From: Liolophura sinensis
Lineage: Eukaryota; Mollusca; Polyplacophora; Chitonida; Chitonidae
Direction of reading: 5' to 3'
Assembly: GCF_032854445.1 (NCBI RefSeq)
Contig: NC_088300.1
Coordinates: 15,939,570-16,003,569, forward strand
Length of the DNA: 64,000 nucleotides
The notes beneath the pieces were generated by a model. It saw only the letters and a program-made list of their open reading frames with translations, did not search any database and was not told the DNA's origin. The translations under genes were made by a program, and so were the position numbers. This document shows, piece after piece, positions 46,315 to 60,349 of this stretch; the stretch's first letter is position 1; every line of letters begins with the position of its first letter.

Positions 46315-48856
46315 GGTTTGAAGATGCCTGTCCTTCCTGTATTTGATTCTGTCTGAAACAAGATTTTCTGCCATGAGTCAGAGATAAATGTGTTGATCAA
46401 AAGTTTGCAACAAACATCTTCACTTACACAAGCATCTGAAACTGGAAAAAAGGAAGTAGATGTGATTTGTTTGGATCTAGTGTGTATTTTCAATGGTTAA
46501 ATAAGGTCATATTTAAATTAAACAGATTCCACTATTGCCAAGGGTTAAACAAGAAAAACAGGTATTCTTTCAAATGGGAAAAGGCGGTTCAACGCGCAAA
46601 TTTTCGTCGTGAACAGTGTTATTTCCTGTATGGCCAAAATAGACGTTTTATCCAGGAGAAGGTAAATAGGAGCTGACGTATACAACATTTACTGCAAAGA
46701 AAACAGAATAGAGAACGTCTGTAGAAATACCATTGATTTGTTGTTTGATTCGGGTTTAGCATCACTTTTAACAATATTTTGGTCATCTCACAGGGGTATC
46801 TTATAGCAAACCCAACCCAGTGCCGACATATATATATATATATATATTGTTGCCTCACTAGAATTCCATGCTAAGACAACACTCGATCACACACACTCGG
46901 ATGACCAGTACTTTGCATATTCCTCTTACACTGACCGTCAAGCGGGATCGTGCTAAGATTACCGATTATAAAGCACAAATTTCGGGCTGAACTCCGGATG
47001 TATTCATAGCGAAGGGCGCAGACTTTCCACTAATTGAAAAGTACATCAAAATAATGACAGATTACTAAAATTTAACTGATTGCTTTACTTCTGTGGTGGG
47101 CTTTACGTTCAATGTTGACTGTTTGATCACTTAAAACGGAATTTTTGAACTTTAAATTTTTCGCTTTGGCCAAAATTTTGCATTATTTACAAATATAAGG
47201 TCTACTGTTGCATGAAGAAAAACGATTCAAACAAGAAAGACCGAGTTTGGGATGAATAAAGGCCATTTGTCATTGACATCTTAAAGTGATCCAAACGGCT
47301 CACCACGAAATACAAATTTTTGACAGCGTTGTATTCAAACAATATATATCTAACAAAATGAAGCATAAGTTCTTAGTAAAGGTAGTTTTGTATATGGTTT
47401 CTATTGGTCCTTTTACTAAAGCTAAATGGGACTGGATTGTTTTCTGTCATTTTGAAGGTTGCGGAGCAATGCCACAACTTGTACAGTTTTATCAAGGGGT
47501 GTGACGATGTAGATTGGCCACAGATCAGATAAATCCAGTTGTAGGTCTATACATTATTTGTTTTTGTGTATGTATCATATAAAGGTGTATTCTTCAAACA
47601 TTCCAAATTTCACGAAGTTTTGCTCAATTTGGACAGTTCATTTTACACCATCGTAAGCCATTGCATTAAACCTTGATATATGCGTGTTGGGCCTAGGCCT
47701 ATGTCTTTACGCTGGCCTGAAATGAAAGGTAAAGAACATAGCTCGGCGTTAGCTATAGGCCTACTGAAACATGTAGATCTACTTTGTAGCTTGTGCTTTA
47801 TATTCAAATATCTAAATCGTCACCATATACCATGTTATAGCCTACATAAAAGTTATGCAACGTTTCTTCTTTTACTTCTTTTTCTTTTGAACCTTCAGGT
47901 TTTGTGTGCAGTTGAATATCGTGCACTTCACGTGTAGCCTAAATATAATAAATTATATCAGATCTAAAATAAATTATATCAGATCTAAATAAGTAATGAA
48001 TTTAGGTCTTTCCAGTTAATGCTATTTTTCAACAGCCGTTCAAAGTTACGACATGGCTCACTTCACTTATGCAAAAGTTTGCACGTGAATATAGTCCATA
48101 TCATTAAGCATACGCGACTCATTTATAATGAATAAATAAAAGGAATAGGTTGTACGTGAAAATATGTTTCAGTTGTAGATTTCCAAATCCTTGGTCCATA
48201 TACATGTATATGATACGATAGTGTCGGATGAAGATCCTTGGACCGCCTATAGAGAAGTTCAGTCGACTCTTGCAGTTGGACTGATCGAGAAATACATTAT
48301 ATTATAAGCGCTTTAATTCCTGTGAGTATATGAGAAATTATAACTAAGTAAACCGTACAAATCCCCGGCCGGTCCAAGTCACATATATCCATATATATGC
48401 AGGTCTTTACACATCGAGGTACACATCTAGGTATACGAAGGCCAAAAATATATTTACTGCATATAAGATTTTTTTTTTCACCTGGTCGTCATGTATTTTA
48501 CATGTATTTTATGTCCGCTCGCAAAGTGAAGATTTTCAGTGAAAGCTCTCTAGTGTAAACCCTTGTTGCATGCCTTATCATTTTACAAAGTGTGCTTTTA
48601 TTACATGTGGGCATTGTTCGGACTGGGGTAATAAGGATTTAATATATGCACCGGTAGCCTACGTCAGTTAATTATTGATTTAAATATATACATACACATA
48701 TACATCTGGGATTTTTTTTTTTCAAATTGGATGAACTCTACCCCTATACAGTGGGACACTTGAGTGCTGTGCCGATGTTACAGCAAACACCCTAATAGAT
48801 CTATACGTTTACGTGTATATCGGGCATTTATGTACCTGCACATCAATACTGTATAT

Positions 48857-48919
48857 CGTCGTCATATGACTGAAAAATTGTTGAGTACGACGTTAAACCC
48901 CAAGCACTCACTCACTCAC
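48857..48919 (+). mobile_element. 63-bp 5'-truncated SINE family A with perfect 14-bp target-site duplication
   Basis: Only the last part of family A is present (TGACTGAAAAATTGTTGAG, ACGACGTTAAACCCC and a CACT-type tail). TCAATACTGTATAT flanks it exactly at 48843-48856 and 48920-48933. The truncation with an intact duplication fits target-primed reverse transcription that stopped early. Confidence 0.9.
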
Positions 48920-49299
48920 TCAATACTGTATATATTAACTGTAGGGGTTGGAAATTCCTATTGTTTAATTCCTGCAGGTGATCAAGCATTTAAACTCTAA
49001 TCCGCGAGGGTATTGTAAAAGGATCATAATTAGCGACAAATTAACTTAAACTATATGACTCGTTTAGGATGGCATTCGCACTGACACGTCTTGGCACTCC
49101 AGCAGGTGGGTGGGGGAAACCGGTTAACATGATCCATGCATGCACACAAGGGTGACCGGTACCTGGCAACAATACATCTTCTCGGATACCTGTTCCCTGA
49201 TTTACATGTACTATTCTAACACCAATCATCAACATTTATGTGTTGAATTTTGTGCTCAAACGGTGCAAGTGTGACGAAAAATTTCAGGTTGTGGGATAA

Positions 49300-49838
49300 A
49301 GATGCGAAAGCTCAACCAGCTGTTTGGCCCGCAGTGATGATGTCATTCTGCGTCGGCGCACCAATCAAACCTTACCTTGCGGAACCCGTCTGCGCACGGC
49401 CCGCTATTTGGCGTGGACAGTGAAAAGTCGGCCATCTTGGCAATGAGAGATTGAAAATTCGGAAAACGAATTGCCTGTGCACGGCTAGAATCATCTGATT
49501 GTTATAATTCTGTTGCAATTTTAGGATGCTCGCGATCATGGATTATCCAGGAGAGCCAGTCTAAATGTGGAACTTAAACTTTTTCACTTGTTTTGGCAAG
49601 TGAATAGGTTGAATGCCAGTTAGCGCCGACACAACACTGGACATTTGCTGACCTATTTCCCAGGAAAATAGCCGTCAGATTTCTCCTTTCGGGTTGCTAG
49701 CCGGTCGAACGAATGCGTCTTCAGCGAGGTCATTCTATCAACCATCGGGCATCATATTTTTTGACGGCTTACACCATCAATCCAAGGCTAGTTTTGGCTA
49801 GATCGACCTACACCGGCAAGTAAAATTAGAAATTCAAC
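49300..49838 (+). promoter_or_regulatory. Putative promoter and 5'UTR of the MARK kinase gene
   Basis: This interval is more CpG-rich than its surroundings. It holds several words typical of TATA-less animal promoters: TGATGATGTCATT (CRE-like), CACCAATC (CCAAT box), TCTGCGCACGG (NRF1-like) and GCCATCTTGG (inverse of the YY1 word AAGATGGC). They cluster about 400-500 bases before the start codon. These are motif matches only. Confidence 0.5.
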
Positions 49839-50039
49839 ATGTCTGACAGCAGAACGAGAACTCAACTGCAGACAGTGCACGAATGCGTCTCTGCCGACTA
49901 CCCAGATGATTCGCCACTGTTTTCCAAAAGACGTGTGACAAATGAACCACATATTGGCAAATATCGTCTGGTGAAAACCATCGGGAAGGGAAATTTTGCT
50001 AAAGTAAAGTTAGCAAAGCACGTGCCCACAGGAAGAGAG
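49839..50039 (+). CDS. MARK/Par-1 family serine-threonine kinase, first coding exon
   Basis: MARK kinases phosphorylate microtubule-associated proteins and set cell polarity. This 201-nt exon encodes 67 residues and ends in phase 0 at GAG|GTGCGT. After a lineage-specific N terminus it reads [20 protein letters not shown] and on to [12 protein letters not shown], nearly identical to the start of the vertebrate MARK kinase domain. The glycine-rich loop IGKGNFAKV falls at residues 48-56. The next exon should begin with V-A-V-K, the ATP-binding lysine, but I find none before base 64000. The vertebrate symbol is ambiguous because an invertebrate has a single MARK1-4 pro-orthologue. The start codon is the only upstream ATG in this open frame. 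Confidence 0.92.
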
Positions 50040-53000
50040 GTGCGTATACAACACCGATGACTGTCAGTTGCATGCAACTAAAATGACAGCCATGTCAAAA
50101 ATAATACTTTGACTGATTAGTTAAGTTTTGTACTTTTTATAGTAATGTTTGTAAGCAGCATTTGGCCAAACAGTTGCTTTGGTGATGACGATGAATTTTG
50201 TTGTAATGATAGATGAACACATCCATGGTAGTGCTGATAAGTATCAGATGCAACAATGGTGAACTGCAACCTGATTAAGCCAGTCTTTATTTGTACACCA
50301 TAGACCTGTAAATATTATGTGGTACAAGCAAGCCACAATAATTGAATGTGTGAAGTTCACCTGGAGAGGAAAAAAATTTCATCAAAGTGAAAATGTGAAA
50401 GCAAAATTCAAGTTACCCGCTTGTCAATCTTTTGCTGCATTCTGTAAGACGAGTCGGAATTGGGGGTCATGTGACCACCCTTTCGTGTCTAAAATAAAAT
50501 GGCCGCCCAATGTTAAGCATTGGGGAAAAGGTCACTTTTTTCCACTTCGCTAGCGACCAGTAAGGCCTCATACATAATAATGTCACAAAAGCTCTGCAGA
50601 AACACTCAGCCTATCTGGAAAGCTGAAATTATACAAATCCAGTGGATACAAGATGGCTGACAACGATTCAAAATAGGCAATTTGCTATGCAATAACGTTG
50701 GAAGGACCATTTTCTCACCCATGTTAAGGAGATCATGTGGCTTCTATCTTCTGATCTGTCTTACAGAATGCATCACCATCAAATGGGAACAACTACATTT
50801 GCACATGCCTCGGATAGACACAATTCACTTAAACAGCTTGACAGTGCATGTCCATGGGTTAAAAGTAGTCTGGTTTTTGGTACCATCTCTCACATATTCT
50901 GTATTCATGTAGAGAAAAGAAAATTATACTACTACTACGGGTAGATCCATAGTTATCCAAAACTACTGTCTTTTATTCTTGCAATGTGGCCAGCCTGCCA
51001 TATAGACTGCAGTGACAGAATGAACAGGTATAAAGACCAGATTTGAGATGGATCAGCTACAAATAGGTGACTGTAACACAGAATCTACCGCATGTACGTC
51101 AATCATGCAACTGATTAAAAAAGAGCAGATTTCAAGCTATCCAGAAATATATATTGCAATTTAGTTACATATAGGACCCATTTCTCAGACCATATGAAAG
51201 AAAAACCAGACCACAAAACCTGGCCTGGTAAGCCACTTTTGTGGGTTATCTCCCCTGATTGCCTTGTCAGAGTTGGCCACAGAGCTCAAACAACGTGGGG
51301 CTCGAATAGAGCAATTGTGCTTGCGATCTTCCGCCAGATCCAAGAAATAGACCTGAAAGAAAGCAAGTCTTCATATACCATGAACATATATTTCTGTTTA
51401 GCTTGCAGGGCTCAAATTAAAAGTCTCCTCTGGCCTGCAACTTTTTTCCAGTTTTAGCAGGCACAATAGCAGATCATCTACAGTGTTTAAACTTGGCCTG
51501 CCAATTTAGTAGTTCAATTGATGTTGAGGTCTATTTTCAACAATTTTCTGATATTTGCCTGCCTCAACGTTTATTGAATGTTGAATTCCAAAATCTAGTC
51601 GGTCCATAACGATGTGGGCTTTTAAATTCTCTCTAAAGCAAGAGAGAATAGAACCTTTATTATGACTTCTGCAAGTATAAATCCAGTCTCGAGTCAAAAT
51701 GTTGTTGCAATCTACAGAATTGTTTCCTCCTCACTTGTTGAAGTAATTTTTTGCTGTCATGGCAAGTCGGGTCTACTAACTTTTCGGAGCTGCGCTCCAA
51801 AAAATCAACATAGATATCAACCTAACAGGACAACGCAAATTTGTTTTAATAAATGTCCAGGCATTAGTTTCTGTGTTATGTTAGCTCATATGTACTTGAC
51901 CTGTCTCGAATCAAGTTTTCATACCCTTCAAGTCTCTCATTCCGGGCTTAGGCCAGAAAAGACCAGATTTCAGAGGGCTTATGTACACACAAATGACTAT
52001 TACATGGAAATTGCTGCAGAAACATCTATTAAGCAACAGATTCAAAAAAGAGCACATATCAAGCTTTACACAAATACACAGTATGTCACAATGCAGTTTA
52101 TTTTCAGGCCTATTTCTTGGACTGGACGAAAGAAAATGTAATCAGTTCGGTCCAAGAAGTAAAACTAAAAATAAAGAAATTTTTCATATAACCAGTAACA
52201 AGTATCATGGTCACTTAGATGAAATTGACCACTCAAATCTGGGTCTATATGCCGGTTTTGTCTATCATTTCGGTCTTTAGGCTGGCCCCAATTATTTTAT
52301 TTTTATCACACCATGTACAAAAAATAATGTATTAAATGAATTATTGTGACTAAGTCTATACTTTGCACACCTCCATTGTGCGAATGTTTGCATGCATTTT
52401 TAATTTTTATCAGCACAGTCAGATAGAATAAAAGAGCAAGTTACAATGAAAACGTAGCGATTTTGTCATGACCTGTACGGAAAACAACTGCACACCTGAA
52501 CACAGTTGTTGTCTGATCCCTTATTTTATCTTTTTCTTGCTCACATTGCTTCAAGGATTGTTATTGGTTTTGAGCTAGAAATCCGGGTATTGCTAAAATA
52601 TGATGGAATACACCCATTGAGCATCCTTTTTTTTTTTTTTTACTTAAATTCCGTTTCATATGGCAAAACAAAATTTAGGAGATCAGTAATTAATTCTAGA
52701 ATAGCTTAACAAGGAAAAAGAAATCTGATTGATGGTCTTAATGCAGCATATGTATAAACCAACATCACAAGTTCAAACATTGAAGAAGGGAGGTAACCAT
52801 GTAAAAAATCGTAATTTCTTGTTGAATACGGGGATTCATAGAAGTCCAACTTTGTATAAGCGGAAACTCAAAATTGGTTTTTTTTCTGGTCCAAATTGAG
52901 TTTATTTATATTTTAAACACTGACTATAACCTGGTATTGAAGTTAATTCTGTTTTAGGGACCGGTATGTTTGTGAATGTGAAAGTATATATGATATACCT

Positions 53001-55570
53001 TTATATACATATGTGTCTATATGTGTGTACAACACATATATGTCTATAAATTTACCAACGGATGTAGATGCCACCCAAATACTGTCCAGACGGAAATATT
53101 GTGTATATGGCATCACTCTAGAGGAATGTGCTTATTCCCCCATGCATACAACACCAGTATGCAACCCCAGCGAGCCAGATGTCTGTGTAGAATTTGTTGT
53201 GATGAATAAAATGCCATACTGGTAGTAAATGCTGGTTAATTTGTCCTGAAAATTTCACGTAAAATTTCCTGGAGTGACCCTCCTTGGAAAGACACATGAT
53301 GATGCTGCTCTTTACCATTTGGTGTTATATTGGAATCTACATTTACACTTATCTCTCGTAACCTTGGGTTCAGGGTTGTCAGGCTTATTATGAGGTTTTG
53401 GGTACATATGCATTAGGCGCTCCAGTGGCAAAATACATCAGGGGGCTTTCTAGCCAATTTCTTTTCAGAAACTCAATTTGAACAATCAGACAACTCAGTA
53501 TTTTTTTGTCATCCATGTGTCAAAAAATTTTTCTCCATGTATTGTATTTCAAATGCCTAAAACTCCATATTAAATCTGTTTCAGTCTTTTTTTATTAAAC
53601 ACCTCATATCTAATTTATAATCTTTGTGAAATTAAAGGCCTGCATTTATTGATATATTTTAAGTGGAACGGCTTTTATTGTTAGGTAACAAATTATGCGA
53701 TCTCAGCTGTTGATATGTATAACTAATTCTTGTGATAATTATGCAGAGCGATTGGATATTTCTAATCTCTATTAAATACTATTTTCCAACAGGAAAGGAA
53801 AGTGAATAGTCCAGTGTACAGTAGCATTACCTTTGTCTAAGTGATTGTATGCTTTAATGATATAAACAGTAAACAGGTGGGAAAATACAGCTGTACACAT
53901 TTACATTGCTACTTCAGTCAGAAAAAAAGGCCATGTTGTGTAAAGTTTATTTGTGAAGTAACATTTTGTGTAGCCCAATAGTCTAGTATCCGTTTGGAAT
54001 GTTGCGTTTATGAATGATTTTGCCAACTGCTATGTTGTTGTAACTGCTGAGTGACAAAGTACCGATCTTGTTGCTGAGCATTGCAAAGAGTTACTGAACT
54101 CAAGAAATTTTCACAAAATAGCTCATACAATTCTTGAAACCCTAAATCATGTCAAACGAACAAAATAAGACGAACAAGCAGAGTGATAATAGGTGCAGGA
54201 ATCTGGTAGTTACCGATGTGAATAAAGACAGTCTGCATGGAGAACTGTCACTTGTCTGTCTGAAGTATTTCACGCTATACTTTTATCAATTATACTTTGG
54301 TGGCTTGGCAGATCATACATATTCATGTTCCACACCTCCTTCACCTGAATGTATTGTGCATTGAATGGACCTTCCAGCAAGCAATCATTTGTCTGGGGGT
54401 AGTTTTGTTTGTCGGTTAGGAAAAATACCAACTGCCGAAAATTTCCCATCTGGGGAGAGCGCCAGGGGGAAACCCAAGTCACAGCCCATGTGTGCAAGTA
54501 AACCTTTGACCAGTAGTGGTGATATGCTGGCGACTCCAGCGAGGAAGTAGTCACCAAAAATCCATAAGCAACAAAACCTCAAAGTCAGAAAAATGCAGAA
54601 ACTCAGTTTTTTAAAATTTGTCTAAAACTCAGTTTTCCAATACTTCTCTTCGTGTTTATCACAAGTGGTTACAAAATTTCCCAAACAGAAAGAGTTCGTG
54701 TGAATACAACAAAAATTCTTCTGCCTTGGTTGATTCCTCTGCTCTCATTGTTGTTCCTGGCCTTGGTGAAAATAATAATTTGCCATTGTTCATGGGTATG
54801 TTTGCGCAGCTTTATGTTAGTTAAAAAATAGTTTTTGAGTTTTTTTGAGATGTGTGTTTAGTGTTTTGCCGAGTAAATAATACCTATTTCTCTTTCCTTG
54901 TGAGCTCAGCTAATTTTATGTCAGTGTTGCTGATTGTCCAGAAATCAGATCTTGAATATGCTCTAATTGTAAATCCATAGTTTTTTTTTTTTTTTTTAAG
55001 AATTCTGATTTCAAGGACTTTAAGTTGATGTCTGGATTTGTTGTGATGATCATACCAGAAAATCTGGAATTCATCAACCTTGAGCAAATTTCTGTTTCTG
55101 CAATGTCCTACCATGGTACATGCAGGTCTACATGTAAGTACTTCATTCCAACTTCCAAGGGAGTGAAGTCAGTGGAGCAGCTTGGATAGCCTGGGATCCT
55201 CATTGTACGTCTTGTGTATATTTGTACATCCTGTATATATTTTGTATGTGAGCGATACATCCTATGTTTTAAGGACACCTTTCGTTTTTTGCCCATGGAA
55301 ATCCACTTCATTGAGTTAAAGCCATTGTAGTTCACTGTGAATTATAAATGGCATGTTGCTAGGCTATGACTTTGACTGATCAAGCAAAATTGATAAATAG
55401 GTGTGCCCAGATTATAGTGGTACTTCACACTGTCCAAAAATCCATAATCCCGTGTCAGTTTCATACAGGAGATCAACCAGGACATGTTTACCTCTTAGAA
55501 CTGTGACCTCCACAGATCAACTAAATATACATTAACCCTTATTGTCTTCCATTTTCAGACACAGTAACAT

Positions 55571-55788
55571 AGTCTATCAGAGGGCTTTACACTCTTTGGG
55601 CAAGGTTGGGGAGATTGGTCAACAGGCTGGATAATGTTTCTGAGGCTTTTTAGAACAAAATGCCTTCTAATATGGGAGTCTATCAGAGTGCTTTACACTC
55701 TTTGGGCAAGGTTGGGGAGATTGGTCAACAGGCTGGACAATGTTTCTGAGGCTTTCTGGAACAAATTGCCTTCTAATATGGCATGAAA
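55571..55788. repeat. Tandem duplication of about 106 bp
   Basis: The segment beginning AGTCTATCAGAG and running through TTTACACTCTTTGGGCAAGG and CAACAGGCTGGA is present twice; starts at 55571 and about 55677. The two copies differ at few positions. It is intronic to MARK. Confidence 0.85.
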
Positions 55789-55999
55789 ATAGGCATTTGT
55801 AATACATGATTCACTGAATTTTCAAAAAAATGTGGCTCTCTCGTCTGACATCTTTGATTTTGCCATAGGATCATCAGCTATGTAACCTTGATCTGCATAA
55901 TTGTGGTAAATTATCTGCTTTTCTGCTTAGCATAGGAAATTACTACAGCTGGAACACCTGGATAGCACATTGCTTTCAAGATAACTGCTTAGTTGAGAG

Positions 56000-57180
56000 G
56001 TACACCTTGCCTTAGGGAAGACCATGTGATTGATAAGAACACATTACTTTAGGGATGACCATGGGGTTGAGAGGAACACATTGCTTTAGGATGACTGTGA
56101 TTTAGAGAAAACATGTTGCTTTAGGCATGGCAATTTGATTGAGAAGAACACATTTCTTTAGGGATGACCAACCATGTGATCGAGAGGAACACAATGCTTT
56201 AGGGATGACCAACCATGTGATCGAGAGGAACACATTGCTTTAGGGATGACCAACCATGTGATCGAGAGGAACACATTGCTGTAGGGATGACCAGCCTTGT
56301 GATCGAGAGGAACACAATGCTTTAGGGATGACCAACCATGTGATCTAGAGGAACACATTGCTTTAGGGATGACCAACCATGTGATCGAGAGAAACACATT
56401 GCTTTAGGGATGACCAACAATGTGATCGAGAGGAACACATTGCTTTAGGGATGACCAACAATGTGATCGAGAGGAACACATTGCTGTAGGGATGACCAAC
56501 CATGTGATCTAGACGATTACATTGCTTTAGGGATGTCCATGTGATTGAAAGGAACACATTGCTTTAGGGATGACCATAGGGTTGAGAGGAACACATTGCT
56601 TTAGTGATGTCCAAACATATGATCAAGAGGAACACACTGCTTTAGGGATGACCATGGGATTGAGAGGCACACATTACTTTATGGATAACTATGGGGTTGA
56701 GAGGCACACATTACTTTATGGATGACCATGGGGTTGAGAGGCACACATTACTTTATGGATGACCATGGGGTTGAGAAGCACACATTACTTTATGGATGAC
56801 CATGGGGTTGAGAGGCACACATTACTTTATGGATGACCATGGGGTTGAGAGGCACACATTACTTTATGGATGACCATGGGGTTGAGAGGCACACATTACT
56901 TTATGGATGACCATGGGGTTGAGAGGCACATATTACTTTATGAATGACCATAGGGTTGAGAAGCACACCTTACTTTATGGATGACCATGGGGTTGAGAGG
57001 AACTTGTTACTTTATGGATGACCACGGGGTTGAGAGGAACTCATTACTTAATGGATGACCACGGGTTTTCGCCATAGGGTTGAGAGGAACTCATTACTTA
57101 TGGATGACCATGGGGTTGAGAGGAACTTGTTACTTTATGGATGACCCTAGGGTTGAGAAGCATACATTACTTTATGGGTG
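56000..57180. repeat. Compound minisatellite with 41-bp and 37-bp blocks
   Basis: The first block (about 56000-56650) repeats a 41-bp unit with TTGCTTTAGGGATGACCAAC and GATCGAGAGGAAC; starts at 56231 and 56272 fix the period. The second (about 56650-57180) repeats a related 37-bp unit, TTACTTTATGGATGACCATG plus GGGTTGAGAGGCACACA; starts at 56704 and 56741. The units are clearly related, so the second block is a variant that expanded separately. Confidence 0.92.
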
Positions 57181-60100
57181 ACTTTGTGGTTAAAGGATTA
57201 GTGTCCAGATTTAGCTACTTGTGTTAAGTATAAAGATTATAACCAGTTTAACAGTATTCACCAGGAAGGCTTCTGAGAAAATTAATTATGACTTTAAATC
57301 CACCAAAAACAATAGATTTACTACCCTAGCCAATCTCCAGCCAGCCATCCAGTAAAGCTCAGTGAGTGATAGATGACCAACCCAAGGCTTGCTGGCCTAT
57401 ATATCCTGGGAATTCGTATCAGAACAATGTCATTTTCAAGATGGATTCTAGCTTCACAGAAGCTAATGTACTCATGTATGAGTTTGAACATGTGGTGGAC
57501 GACATTGAAGTTCTCATTTATGACACTGACATACGACTCAGGTTAGACTTCAGATTACAAGGTTTTAGACGTTGAATTTGATCTTTGTACATGCATTTCC
57601 AACTGCACTGGCAATACGGACTTGTAAGCTATAGCTTTATCCTTTGCTACACTGTAGGTTGTTTGTATGTCAGATTTAATATTTACTGTTCCTTCCTTCT
57701 GTCCGCATCACAATAAATATTTTATTCCCCAGAGTGGATTTATCTCAAAAATGGGTTTGCGGGAATAAATGTTCGTGCATTTAATCAAGGAAATACTGGA
57801 AAAAAATTCTTCCACCTGTTAAATTTTCCTAGTTAAATTATGTCTGGAATTGTTAGGCATGTCAAACAGGTGTTATGAAGGGCGGCTTTAATCCTCTTTA
57901 GTTTCCTGCGGTGTCGCTAATCATCGTAATCTGGATCAGAGATTAAAACAGTGTTGGATGGTTTATCACTATAAGATTGCTTGCGCACCTACCCTGAGCA
58001 GTATTCAAAGAGATGTCACTTGTTTTTGCACCTTTTGATGAGTAATTTTAATCAATAACCAAGATTTCTACCCAAGTCATTAATTCTTGATTAATGTAGT
58101 CAAGCAACATGATTAGTCTTCCACTGTTTTTGGTTTCAATTGTCCCCTGTAACCTGTCTGAAACCGCTAGTATAGCCGTAGCTGTCAAGCGACCATTGCA
58201 TGACCTTTCACTTTTACTGGCATACAGAATATTGATCAAGCTAATGACGAATGACCTCTCACTTTTTTTTTACACCCACCAAGCTCTATCACCAAGCAGT
58301 GATCCTTGCATAGGCCCTATTAGTGAAATATAAACCCTCCTTAGACACTATAGAATCTCTCCTTTAGTTTTAAAACTCGTGTAAATGCGATCAACTTTAC
58401 AAGCAAACTGTTTAAAGTCATTCTGATTCCCGCTGCTTCTGGTGTTTCATTGCTGCTTAATAGCCAACAAAATATTTTTACAAAAACGTTTTCATGCGTA
58501 ATATAGTATCCTAGCTGTAATATAGGCTTCGTCGTTGTTATACTTCGTACGGTACTGTACTGCTACAACAGCTAAGATGTCACATAATAAGGGCAGGTGC
58601 CTGTGATTGTACAAAGGTGGCATTTCCAACAATTTGTTCAAAGCTCATTCATTGGTCCACAGGAGAGACCCAGCCAATGCGATAGCCTGTATCATAGCGA
58701 CATTCACTAGAAAGCACCAGAAACTTTTCTTTCACTTTTACCGGCATACCGAAGATCGATCAAACTAAGGACGATGGAACACCCACTTGGTTTACTCACA
58801 GCACCCTAATTCACCAGAGTTTATATACACATCTTATTTCTCCTCCCTGCTGTTAAAATTTAGCTTGTCCCATTGGACTTTCTTATCCCAACTTTTGCCA
58901 TCACGTCAAAGATTTCACTCTCAGTTATTTCAACCCTGCTGTATTTCATTGTTTGTCAGTCCGTTTATGCTAAATAATTTGTGTGCAATGTAGGATAAAA
59001 CCAAACAGTGATTCATTTCAAAGTTAGTTCAGAGTTTATTTTGATCTCTGTTTGTCAGTTTAGAGGTTCTAGTGTTTGTATGTTTTGAAAGTTATCATGG
59101 CGAATAACAACAACGCCCATTTGACATAATGTGCAAACAGTCGAGCAGAAGGCACATTGTGGTGATGGTTATGGTCGTAAGTCCTCTTATTGAGATTTGA
59201 GAAAAATTGGTCATTGGAATATTATTATTGTGACTTTCTTATGGGAATCCAAGCAGATTGGATTACAGGGGTCATGGCGAAAATCGGATAAGGGGTCAAA
59301 AGTAAAGCCCTTCTGTATAGCTTCATGTAATTCTAAGTGAATTTGACTGTTTGACAAATACCTTCGGGAAGTGTTTATTTTACAAACATGTACTTTCTTT
59401 AGACGTTTGCTGTAGTGTTAGACGTTGAATCCTGTTCCCAAAAATGTATTCTGGCTTGCTTACATGAGTGATTATGTGATTAGCAGAGATTTAATATGTT
59501 TCACCAGTTTGTATTGTGAGTCACAAAAACTGCATGGTGCTTGACTAGCTGTAAGGCTCCACATCCCTCAGGTTAGAATGTCCCACTGCTGAGGTATGTT
59601 CCGAAGTACATGTTTTAGTGATGTGAACACCAGGGGGAGGTATCCAGGGCTATGAGCCTATCACTATGGCCACTTGATATATGGACTGGAGTCTGTGGAG
59701 AACTTAATGGAATATCAAGGTTTTCTTTACATCAGAAGTGTTCTTAGTGTTATCCAGGCTGGTCCTGTTGCCAGGGATCAGAAATGTACATGTGTGTATG
59801 TGTTATCTGAAGCCCCCCTCCACCTTTCGTGGAGACTGCATACCCTTCACGTGCCCATAACATATTCTCATTATATGGTCTTGTGTACAAATTTCACCTG
59901 TGCTGGATGAGCATTAAAGTCACAAGACACTACTGATTTATGTTTAGTCTGTTATGGTTGACTTGTGTTTTAGGCATTGGGTGGTAAAGATAAGTGTGAT
60001 AAATTTTGCAAGTTCCAGACCCCTAGTTAGGATTTGGTGAAGGCATGGGGGAAGAGCGTCCCAGCCAAATGAGCCGGGCATCCTCCGGAAGACTTGCATT

Positions 60101-60349
60101 GCCAGAAATGCTTTTGTCACATCGCAAGAGTAGTTTTACATCTAACATCAGGATAAATTAAATGGCCTAAAACATTTTATTTTAGTAAGCTTTGTAATCC
60201 TCATAGTCAAATGGGATCTTTGATCGCAAGGCTTGCTGCTGTACTTGATTCGATAGATATGACACGTGACCAGTATTCCGAGGTCACCACGGCAGGAATT
60301 TTCTCATTCCACCGCAGGCAGTTTAGTAGTTAATTTCATGGGGTTTGGT

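Larger units (their letters stand above)
45711..49300. other. Intergenic DNA between XRCC3 and the MARK kinase
   Basis: After the presumed XRCC3 3'UTR I see no exon with protein similarity. Contents are a (TA)n run at 46827-46848, a 21-bp tandem duplication near 47947-47990 (AAATTATATCAGATCTAAA), and a truncated SINE at 48857-48919. The rest is AT-rich unique DNA. Confidence 0.6.

Noticed and set aside
51662-52141. 159-codon open frame in the MARK intron
   Set aside because: No recognisable protein family, typical AT-rich composition, no splice or codon support.
56158-56557. Open frames of 64-79 codons on the minus strand with repeated SITWLVIPKAMCSSRSH-type residues
   Set aside because: They are translations of the 41-bp minisatellite; no gene evidence.
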